Below are positions 19,047 to 27,639 of a stretch of DNA of 64,000 nucleotides, piece after piece. A program made the position numbers and the translations under genes. How positions within the stretch are numbered: the stretch's first letter is position 1; each line of letters starts with the position of its first letter. The notes below the pieces were generated by a model. The model searched no databases. It worked only from the letters and a program-made list of their open reading frames with translations, and was not told the DNA's origin. This stretch comes from Streptomyces roseoviridis (lineage in GTDB: Bacteria > Actinomycetota > Actinomycetes > Streptomycetales > Streptomycetaceae). Location of the stretch: contig NZ_BAAAWU010000001.1 in NCBI RefSeq assembly GCF_039535235.1, positions 558,001 through 622,000 of the forward strand, given 5' to 3'.

Positions 19047-19478
19047 ATGGGCGAGATTTCTGAACTGGTCGCACTCCTCGGGCTCGAACCCCACGTCGAG
19101 GGGGGCTGGTTTCGCCGCACCTGGTGCACCGAGGCGGAAGCGGTGCCGGACGGGTACGGGGGGACGCGTCCGTTCGCCACCGGGATCTACTTCCTCCTCC
19201 ACCCGGGTGAGGTCTCACGCTGGCATCGGGTGCGCTCCGACGAGCTGTGGCTGTGGCACCGGGGCGGACCGCTGACGATGCGGCTCGGCGGGGACGGGGA
19301 CGCACCCAGCGCCGGGGGCGCTTCCGTCCTGGGACCGCGTGTCGAGTACGGGGAGCAGCCGCAGTTGCTGGTGCCTGCCGGCACCTGGCAGACGGCGGAG
19401 CCGGCCGGTGACGAGCCGGCCCTGGTGTCCTGCGTCGTCGCTCCCGGCTTCGACTTCGAGGACTTCGAGATGCTGTGA
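19047..19478 (+). CDS. Cupin, DUF985 family
   Basis: This 143-aa single cupin barrel starts LVALLGLEPHVEGGWFRRTW and continues with ATGIYFLL, SRWHRVRSDELW and LVPAGTWQTAEP, all hallmarks of DUF985. The family binds a sugar or sugar-acid-like ligand in solved structures, but its cellular role is unsettled. The ATG is 8 bases after an AGGA. It is a single-gene unit at the edge of a decayed stretch. Confidence 0.85.
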   Translation: MGEISELVALLGLEPHVEGGWFRRTWCTEAEAVPDGYGGTRPFATGIYFLLHPGEVSRWHRVRSDELWLWHRGGPLTMRLGGDGDAPSAGGASVLGPRVEYGEQPQLLVPAGTWQTAEPAGDEPALVSCVVAPGFDFEDFEML

Positions 19479-19780
19479 CCCCGCGCGCCTTCGCCGCAAC
19501 ACGGGCCCGACGCGTCCACGCAGGCGCCGACGGGACCCCGCGCCCCCGCTGCCTTCTTCGTGGCTCCGCAATGCGGTCCGGCCTCCGGGTCCGGCACGAC
19601 TCCCCCCCTTGTTGTTCCTGATCCAAGGGATGGTGTCACCGGGTCCGGGCGCATCGACGGACCGCTGACGAGGGGCTTCCGCACCGGCTTCACCCGACCC
19701 GGAAGAGCTCTCCGTCACGTAGGTGCGGCAGCTCGGTGCCGAGGCAGGGCCGGACGAAAGCGTGACGGAGGGGCCTGCAC
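19479..19780. other. Non-coding gap before the IS remnant
   Basis: About 300 bases hold no supported gene, and the base composition is ordinary. It probably marks the left edge of the decayed segment. Confidence 0.5.
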
Positions 19781-19910
19781 GTGATCGACACCGGCGACAC
19801 CGACGTCCTCCCCGGCGACGTCCTCCCCGGCCTTGACGTCGGCGAGGGCGAACACCACCCCACCCGCGGCGGAACCTTCCTTGAACGGCAGCCGTTCGCG
19901 CGCGGTCACC
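19781..19910 (+). pseudogene. IS110-family transposase, N-terminal remnant
   Basis: The first 40 codons read IDTGDTDVLPGDVLPG then LDVGEGEHH. This resembles the DEDD-type N-terminus of IS110 transposases (FxGLDVGKxEHHA), including the first catalytic Asp. The rest of the roughly 400-aa transposase is absent. The frame runs into the antisense of the next gene. Recognition rests on one short motif, so confidence is modest. Confidence 0.4.
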
Positions 19911-20391
19911 TGACCTGGAGGTCTGCGAGGACAACGACTCGATCGGCCTCGACGTCGAAGCCGATCACCGGATGGCCACCGTCGCCTTCGGGGTCCATCA
20001 GCACGGGCCTGCCCAGCCGTCGGCCGATTTCCCGGAGGAAGTCGCAGAACACATCCAGTCGCTCCTGGCCCTGCAACTCCCGCAGGTCGGCATCGAAGTC
20101 GACTTCATCGGCAGCATGGAAGCGGAAGATCGCCGATACATCGGCAGTCGGCCAGACCCTCAGCTCCGGACACTCGGCATCCGGCAGGCGGGACAGCACG
20201 ACCTCCGCCCGGGGCACGGGAAGCAGCGTCTCTCCCTCGGGGTACTGACGCTTCCAGCCCTTCCCCGCGACCAGATCGAGGACGGCCTGCCAGTCCTCCA
20301 CCGAGGCATCCGGGACACGTACGTCCGGCAGCGCCCCCATCGGGTCCGGGTCGAAGAGGCACTTCACGTCATCCCACAGCAGATCAGCCAC
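19906..20391 (-). CDS. Conserved streptomycete protein of unknown function
   Basis: This is a 161-aa acidic cytoplasmic protein beginning VADLLWDDVKCLFDPD. The motifs DASVEDWQAVLDLVAGKGW, ELRVWPTADVSAIFRF and GHPVIGFDVEADRV match a family I remember from many Streptomyces genomes without assigned function. There are no signal peptide, membrane segment or catalytic motif. GTG 20391 gives the usual N-terminus. It lies between an IS110-like remnant and the collagenase, and its strand is opposite to both. Confidence 0.7.
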   Translation of the reverse strand: MADLLWDDVKCLFDPDPMGALPDVRVPDASVEDWQAVLDLVAGKGWKRQYPEGETLLPVPRAEVVLSRLPDAECPELRVWPTADVSAIFRFHAADEVDFDADLRELQGQERLDVFCDFLREIGRRLGRPVLMDPEGDGGHPVIGFDVEADRVVVLADLQVR

Positions 20392-20605
20392 CCCGCCATG
20401 CTGCCCCGGCCCACCGACTCGACGCACGCCCGTTTCCAGCTGACGAAGACAGTGGCCCGCCGAGCGACGCCCCTTCCAGGAGCCATCGGCGCTCTGGGTT
20501 ACCACGGCGGCGCTGCGAACACCCTTGCTAAGGCATGTGACATGTGCCATTTTACAGCGCATCCGTCGTCGACGGTCTCCCCAACTCGCCTCCCAGGAGC
20601 CGACT

Positions 20606-21604
20606 TTGCGCACCTTGGCCATCGCCACCGCCGTGCTGATCGCAGCCGCCACCCCTGTCGCCGCCCACCAGGCTCCGGCCGCCGCGGACGCCCACACCCC
20701 CCGGGCCGTCACCGAGACGGCGCCGACAGCCGGCCGGGCCGAGCCCGGGCCCGACCACGTCTTCGCCGACGCGGGGCAGCGTCCGGCCCACGGCACGAGC
20801 AGGAACACGCCCACCCCGACCGCGTCCGGCGGCGGCAGACTCGAGGCCAGAATCCTGCCCATCGTCCACGACTGCAGCCCGGCACTGCGGATCCGCGCCC
20901 AGGAGATGACCGCCGCCCAACTGGCCGCCACCTGCGCGAGCCTCGCCAACCAGGACGCCTACTTCCACGGCGTGGTCAAGGACTCGGGCCCCGTCGCCGA
21001 CGACTACAACACCAAGCTCGAGGTCGACGTCTTCAACTCGAGCGCGGACTACAAGGCGTACGCCGGGCGGATCTACGGCATCGACACCAACAACGGCGGC
21101 ATGTACCTGGAAGGGGACCCGGCCCGGGCCGGCAACCAGCCCCGATTCATATGCTACGAGCGCACCGACGTGAGCCCCGGCTGGCAGATCTGGAACCTCA
21201 ACCACGAGTACACCCACTACCTCGACGGCCGCTTCGACCTCTACGGCGACTTCGCCGACAGCCAGACGACCCCCACCGTCTGGTGGGGCGAGGGCATCGC
21301 CGAGTACGTCTCCTACTCGTACCGCGGCGTCCCCTACACCAGCGCGCTGGTCGAGGCCGGCAAGCACACGTACGCGCTGCGCACCCTGTTCGACACCACC
21401 TACGCCAACAGCGACGTCAACCGCACCTACAACTGGGGCTACCTCGCCACCCGGTACATGGTCGAGCGGCACCCGGCCGACGTCGCGACCGTCCTCGGCC
21501 ATTACCGCACCGGGAACTGGACCGCCGCGCGCACGTTCCTGGACACGCTGGACTACGAGAGCGACTGGCACGCCTGGCTGACGGTCGTGGCGGCCGGCGC
21601 CTGA
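20606..21604 (+). CDS. Secreted M9-type collagenase-like metalloprotease, N-terminally short
   Basis: This 332-aa secreted protein has a signal peptide ending VAAHQ, a Pro/Thr/Ala-rich spacer to about residue 90 and the M9 gluzincin catalytic subdomain. Visible are the zinc motif HEYTH (in LNHEYTHYLDGRFD) and the downstream glutamate block WWGEGIAEYVSYSYRG. Family collagenases are about 700-900 aa with an activator (M9N) domain and C-terminal PPC/PKD modules; all of these are missing. The TTG start at 20606 is chosen because AGGAG lies 6 bases upstream and a proper signal peptide follows. It may be a trimmed but active gelatinase or a decaying deletion product. The abrupt junction near residue 85-90 suggests an internal deletion. 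Confidence 0.78.
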   Translation: MRTLAIATAVLIAAATPVAAHQAPAAADAHTPRAVTETAPTAGRAEPGPDHVFADAGQRPAHGTSRNTPTPTASGGGRLEARILPIVHDCSPALRIRAQEMTAAQLAATCASLANQDAYFHGVVKDSGPVADDYNTKLEVDVFNSSADYKAYAGRIYGIDTNNGGMYLEGDPARAGNQPRFICYERTDVSPGWQIWNLNHEYTHYLDGRFDLYGDFADSQTTPTVWWGEGIAEYVSYSYRGVPYTSALVEAGKHTYALRTLFDTTYANSDVNRTYNWGYLATRYMVERHPADVATVLGHYRTGNWTAARTFLDTLDYESDWHAWLTVVAAGA

Positions 21605-21785
21605 CCGCCTCCTCACCTCGGAACGAACGGTGAGAGCGACACGGAGCACCCGCTGCCGCCACGTACGGTGCACGACGCACCGGCCGGCCGCGGCCTTGCG
21701 CTCATGCGGTGGTCGGCAGTGGGGTGCGGCTCGGCAGAGGTCGCACCCCACCCGGGCGGCAAGGAAACGTCATGACGGCTCAGGC

Positions 21786-21962
21786 ATGGACGCCGTCGGG
21801 GCGTTCGACGCAGTGATCATCGGTACGGGAATCCCCGGGATCAGCGCGGCCACCGATCTGAGCCGGAGGCTTCCGACACGCGGTGATGACCTCGACCGGG
21901 CTGTTCGTGCGGGAGAGGCGCCCAGCGTCATCGGATCCGGTGACATGGGAGGCGTTCGGTAG
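21786..21962 (+). pseudogene. FAD-dependent monooxygenase, N-terminal fragment
   Basis: This 58-codon frame reads FDAVIIGTGIPGISAATDLSR, of which the dinucleotide fold GTGIPGIS is diagnostic for flavin monooxygenases of the Baeyer-Villiger type. It degenerates and stops at 21960. Complete enzymes are about 500 aa, so this is a remnant. It lies directly upstream of the SpoIIE-type phosphatase gene and could serve as its leader region. Confidence 0.5.
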
Positions 21963-22023
21963 AGTCCTGGTGTGCTGGCTGTCCGGTCGGTGCCTTCCTG
22001 GGGGGACGAGCGAGACGAGGACC

Positions 22024-23499
22024 ATGCCGGAGCAAGCAAGCCCGTCTGCGATAGCGCCGAGCCGACCTCGTGCCGCATCGGTCGAGGCGGCACGGATGGC
22101 GGCAGTGCGCCGTTACGACATTCTGGACACCCCGCCGGACGGCGCCTACGACCGCGTCGCAGCACTGGCCGCACGGTTGTTCGAGGTTCCGGTGGCGACC
22201 GTCACGATCGTGGACGAGGACCGGATCTGGTTCAAGGCCACGCACGGGCTGGAAGGGGTCACCGAGATCGGCCGCGACCCGGGCCTGTGCGCCTCGGCCG
22301 TCCTGACCGATGACACCACCGTCATTCCCGACACCTTGCTCGATCCGGTCGCCTGCTCCAACCCGCTGGTCGCCGGCCCGATGGGGGTGCGGTTCTACGC
22401 CGCCGCTCCGATCATCACCGCCGACGGGTACCGCCTGGGCACGGTCAACGTCCTGGACACCCGTCCCCGTGAGATCAGCGAGGCGGATTCGGCCACGCTC
22501 GCGGACCTGGCCGCGGTGGTACGTGACCAGCTCGAGCTGCGGCTGTCCGCGCTGAACGCCGTACGCGCCGAACAGGAGCGCCGCAAGGTCGAAGAGGAGA
22601 AGCGTCAGGCGGAGGAGGAAGCCCGCCGGCGTGCGGAGCGGGACAAGGCGGCCATCACCGCGTTCGCCTCCACGCTGCAGCGCACCCTGGTGCCTCCCGC
22701 TCTGCCCGCCGTACCCGGGCTCGAGCTGGCCTGTCACTACAAGACGGCCTCCCCGCAGGAAGTGGGCGGCGACTTCTACGACGTCTTCCCCGTCGGCGAG
22801 GGCCAGTGGGCGTTCTTCCTGGGCGACGTGTGCGGCAAGGGCGCCGAAGCCGCCTCGGTCACCTCGCTCACCCGCTACACGCTGCGGGCCGCGGCCCTCG
22901 TCGACGCCGACCCGATGGCCGCGCTGCAGGCCTTGAACACGGCGCTGCTGCTGGACGCATCGGTCGGCACCCGCTTCTGCACCGCTGTCTTCGGCCTGCT
23001 CGATCCGGCTCGGGACGGCGGTTTCACGGTGACGCTGGCCACCGGCGGCCACCCGCCCGCCTACCACCTCAGCCCCACCGAGGACGGCGGTGTGCGGGTC
23101 GAGGCGGTCCGCGCCAAGGGCGGCATGCTGGTCGGCGCGTTCGCCGAAGCGGTCTTCGCCTCACGCGTCCTGCACCTGGCCCCCGGCGAAGGACTGCTGC
23201 TCTACACCGACGGGCTGACCGAGGCCCGTACCGCCGACGGACAGATGCTCGCCGACAGCGGTCTGGCGGACTTCCTGGCCAAACGAACCGGGCCGGTCGG
23301 TGCCGGCACCCTGATCGACGACACCGTCGCGCTCCTGGAGACCCTCCCCGACACCGAACGCGACGACGTGGCGCTGCTGGCCCTGTCCGTCCCCACCGCG
23401 GATGCCGCTCCCATCGGCACCACCACCACCGCCCACAGCGCCGCCGCCCCGACCGCACCCGCCGACGCCTCCGTCGGGCAGGAGAACCGACGCCCATGA
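22024..23499 (+). CDS. GAF-SpoIIE (PP2C-type) serine phosphatase
   Basis: This 491-aa cytoplasmic signalling phosphatase has a GAF domain at about 30-180 (YDRVAALAARLFEVPVA...CASAVL) and a charged coiled coil at about 185-210. The SpoIIE/RsbU phosphatase domain runs about 215-470, with metal-binding GGDFYDVF, GDVCGKGAEAA, ATGGHPP and LYTDGLTEAR. Such enzymes dephosphorylate STAS anti-anti-sigma factors. The next gene is exactly a STAS protein, overlapping by 4 bases (ATGA), so enzyme and substrate are translationally coupled. ATG 22024 follows GACGAGGA. The C-terminal 35 residues are an Ala/Thr/Pro-rich tail. There is no kinase anti-sigma gene in the window. Confidence 0.9.
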   Translation: MPEQASPSAIAPSRPRAASVEAARMAAVRRYDILDTPPDGAYDRVAALAARLFEVPVATVTIVDEDRIWFKATHGLEGVTEIGRDPGLCASAVLTDDTTVIPDTLLDPVACSNPLVAGPMGVRFYAAAPIITADGYRLGTVNVLDTRPREISEADSATLADLAAVVRDQLELRLSALNAVRAEQERRKVEEEKRQAEEEARRRAERDKAAITAFASTLQRTLVPPALPAVPGLELACHYKTASPQEVGGDFYDVFPVGEGQWAFFLGDVCGKGAEAASVTSLTRYTLRAAALVDADPMAALQALNTALLLDASVGTRFCTAVFGLLDPARDGGFTVTLATGGHPPAYHLSPTEDGGVRVEAVRAKGGMLVGAFAEAVFASRVLHLAPGEGLLLYTDGLTEARTADGQMLADSGLADFLAKRTGPVGAGTLIDDTVALLETLPDTERDDVALLALSVPTADAAPIGTTTTAHSAAAPTAPADASVGQENRRP

Positions 23500-23864
23500 C
23501 CGACGCATTCCACATCGACGTCCCGCACACCGACGGCACCCTGGCCGTGATCGCGCTGTCCGGCGAATTCGACATCAACGCCGCGCCCGCCGTGCGTGCC
23601 CGCGCCCTGGACCTGATCGCGGACGGCCACCCCCACCTGGTCGCCGACCTGGCGGGCGTCACCTTCTGCGACTCCTCCGGGCTGGGAGCCCTCGTCGGCA
23701 TCTGGCGCTGCGCCAAGGAGGCCGACGGCACCCTGACCCTGTCGGCCATCCCCGACCGGCTGAGCCGCCTGCTCAGCCTTACGGGGATGGACACCTTCCT
23801 GCCCGCCTACCCCACCGCCGAAGCTGCGCTTGCCGCCCGCCAAGGCAACCGCACCACCGCCTGA
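23496..23864 (+). CDS. STAS-domain anti-anti-sigma factor
   Basis: This 122-aa SpoIIAA/RsbV-like protein has the core GEFDINAAPAVR and the phosphorylation loop FCDSSGLGALVG, whose first Ser is the usual kinase target. When dephosphorylated it binds the anti-sigma kinase and frees a sigma-B-type factor. The start codon overlaps the stop of the upstream SpoIIE phosphatase, which is its likely activator. The matching anti-sigma kinase and sigma factor must be encoded elsewhere. Confidence 0.9.
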   Translation: MTDAFHIDVPHTDGTLAVIALSGEFDINAAPAVRARALDLIADGHPHLVADLAGVTFCDSSGLGALVGIWRCAKEADGTLTLSAIPDRLSRLLSLTGMDTFLPAYPTAEAALAARQGNRTTA

Positions 23865-24261
23865 AGACCCTCCACCCGCACAGGCGGCTCCACGAGATCC
23901 CCGGTCGATGCGGCCTGCCCGGCGCCGTTCTTGAGTCCGAGTCTCGTGCCCGAGCAGCTCGTACGGAGGGGACCGACCGTTGCACACCGACGCCGCCGTG
24001 CCCACCGACGGGGACATCTTCCGGCAGGAACGCAGGACCTGCTTTCTGACCACCGTGCGGACCGACGGCGGCGGAGGTCCAGTCCGGTGAACGGTCGATG
24101 TGCCGTCGACGCGAACGGAGCTGGGCGCCTCTGGCATCTCCTGCCATGACTCGCGCAGACGCCGCCTCCGCTGCCGGTCCGGGACGGCCTCGCCGGAGAT
24201 CCAGCCGTGACTCCTGGCACACCCTCGGAACGCCGAACCCCGTGCGTGTTAGCGTCCGGCC
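23865..24261. other. Non-coding gap before the P450 gene
   Basis: About 400 bases hold no supported gene. A short frame near 23980-24080 has no recognisable domain. The right end carries the apparent leaderless promoter of the P450 gene. Confidence 0.5.
24250..24255 (+). promoter_or_regulatory. -10 element of leaderless P450 transcript
   Basis: TAGCGT ends 6 bases before the GTG start codon, and no ribosome-binding site is present. Transcription would start at or next to the start codon, as in many streptomycete leaderless genes. Confidence 0.5.
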
Positions 24262-25524
24262 GTGACTCCCCAGGACCTCGACCTGCCCTCACCTGCCGCG
24301 TTGTCCCGGCTCGACCTGTTCGGGGACGGTTTCGTCCGTGACCCCTACCCCTGGCTGGACGCGTTGCGGGCCGACGCCCCCGTGCACCAGGACCCGGGCA
24401 CCGGACTGTGGCTGGTCAGCCGGTACGACGACATCCGGCGCGTCCTGCTGGACCCGGCGGTGTTCCACCCCGACAACGCGCAGGACGCCGTCACCCCGCT
24501 GCCCGTCAGCGTGCTGCGGGTACTGGCCCGGGCCGGCTTCAGGCTGCCGCCCGCGCTCGCCAACAACGGCACGGACAGTCACCACGGTCTGCGGCGCGTG
24601 GTCACCCGGTTCTTCAACGCCCAGCGTGTCGCCGCGGCCGTCCCCGTCATCGAGCGCGTCGCCGACGAACTCCTCGACGCCGCGCAGCGGCGCCTCGACT
24701 CGACCGGATCCTGCGACCTGTTCGAGACCTACGCCCAGATCCTGCCCTGCCGGGTGCTGATGGAGCTCCTCGGCATCGACGGTGTCGACCCCGCCACACT
24801 GATCCGCTGGAGCGACGCCTCACTGGAGCTGTTCTGGGGCAGGCCCACACCCGAGCGGCAGCTGGAACTGGCAGCGCTCGTCGGCGAGTTCCACCAGTGG
24901 CTCACCGCGACCGTGAGCGCCGCCCCGGCGCGGCCCGGCAGCTTCGTCGAGGCGCTGACCCGGCACCGCCTGCCCGACGGCCGGCCGGTGGACGTCGGGA
25001 CCGCGGTCGGCGCGTGCTTCTTCGTCTTCATTGCCGGCCAGTCCACCACCGGGCAGCTCATCTCCACCACGCTGCACCGGGCCCTGGCCGAGCCCGGCAT
25101 GTGGTCGCGCGCGGCCGACGAGCAGGGCCTGAGCGAGGCGTGGGTGGAGGAGGTACTGCGCCGCGAACCACCGGTGACCACGTGGCGCCGGGTGACCGCC
25201 GAGCCCGTGACGCTCGGCGGCGTGGACGTCCCCGCCGGGGCCCAGCTGCTGCTGATGCTCATGGGCAGCGGATCGGACCCGGAGGTGTTCGACGCCCCGG
25301 ACCAGATGTGCCCGCACCGCGCCAACGCCCGCCACCACCTGTCCTTCGGCGTGGGCCGACACCGCTGCCCGGGCGCGTCGTTGGCCCGGACGGAAGCCGC
25401 CGTCGCCCTCCGCGTCGCGGCCCGTCGCCTGCCCCACGCCCAGATCGCCCCGGCGGACGAGCGACCGCCGATCCTCGGCCTGCTGTCCTTCCGCGCCCCT
25501 CTACGCGTCCGGGTGATCACTTAG
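24262..25524 (+). CDS. Cytochrome P450
   Basis: This 420-aa soluble bacterial P450 has the heme-ligand motif FGVGRHRCPGA with Cys369 and the I-helix oxygen-activation motif FIAGQSTT. It also has the ExxR of helix K in EEVLRREPP and the meander residues after MCPHRANARHH. It would hydroxylate or otherwise oxidise a small molecule with electrons from a ferredoxin; no ferredoxin gene is adjacent. The GTG start appears leaderless. The gene stands alone and is followed by a large hairpin shared with the convergent gene. Substrate is not predictable. Confidence 0.92.
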   Translation: MTPQDLDLPSPAALSRLDLFGDGFVRDPYPWLDALRADAPVHQDPGTGLWLVSRYDDIRRVLLDPAVFHPDNAQDAVTPLPVSVLRVLARAGFRLPPALANNGTDSHHGLRRVVTRFFNAQRVAAAVPVIERVADELLDAAQRRLDSTGSCDLFETYAQILPCRVLMELLGIDGVDPATLIRWSDASLELFWGRPTPERQLELAALVGEFHQWLTATVSAAPARPGSFVEALTRHRLPDGRPVDVGTAVGACFFVFIAGQSTTGQLISTTLHRALAEPGMWSRAADEQGLSEAWVEEVLRREPPVTTWRRVTAEPVTLGGVDVPAGAQLLLMLMGSGSDPEVFDAPDQMCPHRANARHHLSFGVGRHRCPGASLARTEAAVALRVAARRLPHAQIAPADERPPILGLLSFRAPLRVRVIT

Positions 25525-25604
25525 TACTCCCGCAGAACTGGCGTCTCACGGCGACGGTACCGGGCAAGAGCGCGAGCACACTCTGGAAGCGCACTCCCCG
25601 ACGA

Positions 25605-25648
25605 CGCGATCGCGGGAGGGAGACGCCACCCCCTCTTCCGCGATCGCG
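25605..25648. terminator. Bidirectional stem-loop between convergent genes
   Basis: CGCGATCGCGG on the left (25605-25615) pairs with CCGCGATCGCG (25638-25648), and GAGGG/CCCTC extends the stem. It lies between the P450 stop and the stop of the 413-aa gene on the other strand, as expected for a shared terminator. Confidence 0.7.
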
Positions 25649-25714
25649 ACGACAACCTGGGCCGGGTCCGGGCATCCCCACGAAGGTAGCGCTCGCGGAG
25701 GAGGCTGCCCACGT

Positions 25715-26956
25715 TCACTCGTTCGGGGACTCCGTTGCCAGCGGGATACCGCACCGCCAGCAGTCGTTCGCGTGGTCGTCCTGGCAGACGTGGCCGATGG
25801 CACCATCCACGCACCATTCGGCGGCCTCCTCGGAAAGCAGGTCGGGCCCGGCAAGGAGCAGCCGACGAAATTCCGTGGTGTCCGCAAGGTCGGCCGGCCG
25901 GTTGGCGAACCACTCGTCGAACCAAGGCTCGTCCCGGCACATGTGCCAGTGCGCATTCTCCCGGTCGTCGACAGCCGTAAGGAACCGATCGACGATGCGC
26001 CCCCAACTCGGTGCTCCGAACCAGCCGTTGTCGGACGCACAGAAGGATTCGATCAGGGTTCGCAGGCCGAACTCCTTCTCGTGAAGGCAGTACCTTCGCC
26101 CCCATGAGATCGCGGCCTGCGCCATCTCCGCGAGTTCATCGCGCGGATCAACCTCGTGCGCCGGGTCGTCAGGGTTGTGGCAGGCCAGCCCGAGCTCGAG
26201 CACGGACTGCCCGGTCGGTAGAACCCGGGACGGGTTGACGATCGCGAGACCGAGACCGATCCAGTCGACATGGTCGAACGACAGCATCGAGCGCACGAGT
26301 CGGGTGGTTGCCGTGTTGATCCGCATCATCGTGCCGTCGTGCAGCGGACTCTTCCCGGCATGCCAGTTCTCGACGGGTGTGTTGCGCCACACGGCGAGCG
26401 TGATGCGGGTGGCAGCGAGCCACAACAGGGCGTCGTCGTCGAGGTGCCCGAACCGCTTGGCACACTCCTGGGCGCCGTAGGTGATCAACTCTTCCGGTTT
26501 CGGCCACCGGTGACTGTCGGGCCCTTCAGGCGCGTACTCGTAGTCGCCGGCGTACTCGTCGAGGATCGCGCTCAACTCGGCTGCGCTGTGCGCCTCGCTG
26601 TACTCGGAGCCTTCCGACCCCTCGACGGTGTACATGTCGTGGTCCCAGGAAACGTACACGTCGCCCCAGAGCACGACGTCATCGCACTCGCCGGCGTTGT
26701 CCGTCACAACCGGCCTGATGGTGATCGGGGCAGTACGCCCATCGGTTCGCTCGCCGTCCTTCTCGGCGGCCCATGCGGTGATGACCCCGAGCGGTTTCGG
26801 AAGGAGAGGACCGACCTCGGTGATGCTGAACGGCTCGTCGTCGTCATCGGTGTCGAACCGGCTATTGACGAACGCGACCGCCTCGGAGGGCGTACTGACG
26901 ATGGACTGGCTACCATTCTCGTTGTCAACTACACGCCACAACGCCCTGTTCTCCAC
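25715..26956 (-). CDS. Unrecognised 413-aa protein with Cys/His-rich C-terminus
   Basis: I do not recognise this protein. It is acidic, soluble and noticeably less GC-biased than its neighbours. The N-terminal 60 residues (VENRALWRVVDNENG ... STPSEAVAFVNSRF) look like a small separate module with an Asp-rich DTDDDDEP loop. The middle (about 180-380) is helical with NWHAGKSPLHDGTMMRIN as a conspicuous block. The last 30 residues (EWCVDGAIGHVCQDDHAND then CWRC) have four Cys and two His spaced as in a zinc site. GTG 26956 is chosen because GGAG sits 7 bases upstream; the frame stays open further upstream without good signals. Neighbouring IS debris and composition suggest horizontal arrival. 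A role in conflict or immunity is possible but unsupported. Confidence 0.7.
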   Translation of the reverse strand: MENRALWRVVDNENGSQSIVSTPSEAVAFVNSRFDTDDDDEPFSITEVGPLLPKPLGVITAWAAEKDGERTDGRTAPITIRPVVTDNAGECDDVVLWGDVYVSWDHDMYTVEGSEGSEYSEAHSAAELSAILDEYAGDYEYAPEGPDSHRWPKPEELITYGAQECAKRFGHLDDDALLWLAATRITLAVWRNTPVENWHAGKSPLHDGTMMRINTATTRLVRSMLSFDHVDWIGLGLAIVNPSRVLPTGQSVLELGLACHNPDDPAHEVDPRDELAEMAQAAISWGRRYCLHEKEFGLRTLIESFCASDNGWFGAPSWGRIVDRFLTAVDDRENAHWHMCRDEPWFDEWFANRPADLADTTEFRRLLLAGPDLLSEEAAEWCVDGAIGHVCQDDHANDCWRCGIPLATESPNE

Positions 26957-27354
26957 GGTGCTCTCCGATCGCGGTGAGTGCACCCGGGGCGGGTGCGGTG
27001 CGCCGGGTCGCTCGGCACTGTCTCCAATTATGGGCTGATCAACCCGTCCGTAGTCCCGCAGGCGCTCGTCGGCGACGACGCTCGGGACGTTCGTGGGCCA
27101 CCTGCGCTCATCCGCACCACCCCCTGCCTCGAACTCATCCGCGGAGTCGGTCACTCGGTTCATCGGCGGATTCAGCTCGAAGGCCTGGAGGCAGGCACCC
27201 GGTTCTGCCTCGAATCAGGGAGGGAAGACTGGCGCTGGTCGAGGCTCCCAAGAACGGCAACCCTGATGACTTTCTTGATCTCACGATCCAGTTCATGGGG
27301 AACCGCTGACAACTGCCTCCGCCAAGCCATCGTTCTTCCACTCGTACGCGTGGA
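26957..27354. other. Gap with no supported gene
   Basis: The composition is less GC-rich than average. A short plus-strand stretch ending at 27309 (LVEAPKNGNPDDFLDL) reads like the tail of a lost gene but cannot be assigned. The region separates the 413-aa gene from an IS630-like remnant. Confidence 0.45.
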
Positions 27355-27515
27355 CCACGTCCCAGCCTGGCTCGCCGAGTGGAACGAACACCCCAGCCCC
27401 TTCGTCGCACCAAACCAGCCGACGAGATCCTCGACAAAGTCGCCGCCTACTGCCGACGAATCTCCGACTCAGATCACCAGGCCCTCTCCGGTGGAGCGTT
27501 GCATCAGTCACGGCA
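27355..27515 (+). pseudogene. IS630-family transposase, C-terminal remnant
   Basis: EWNEHPSPFV in one frame is followed, after a frameshift and loss of one or two codons, by TKPADEILDKVAAYCRR and then ISDSDHQALSGG. This is the usual end of IS630/Tc1-type transposases (WNxHPxPFxWTKxADEIL). Only about 50 codons remain, so the copy is dead. Confidence 0.55.
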
Positions 27516-27639
27516 GTCGTAAGCCGTGTCCTTCGTCGCAAGATGAGCTCTTTCGGAGGTCAGGGCGGTGTTCACTCGCAGCCGAGCCCGGCCTGGGGCC
27601 CGTGCTGTCCGCCCCCCGCCGCCAGCCGTCCTCCGGGAG

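Noticed and set aside
22466..23499. A fused hybrid kinase reading of the phosphatase gene
   Set aside because: No histidine-kinase H, N or G box is present. The metal-binding GGDFYDVF and TDGLTEAR motifs are of SpoIIE phosphatase type.
23930..24149. Short frames between the STAS and P450 genes
   Set aside because: No recognisable domain or start signal; treated as non-coding.
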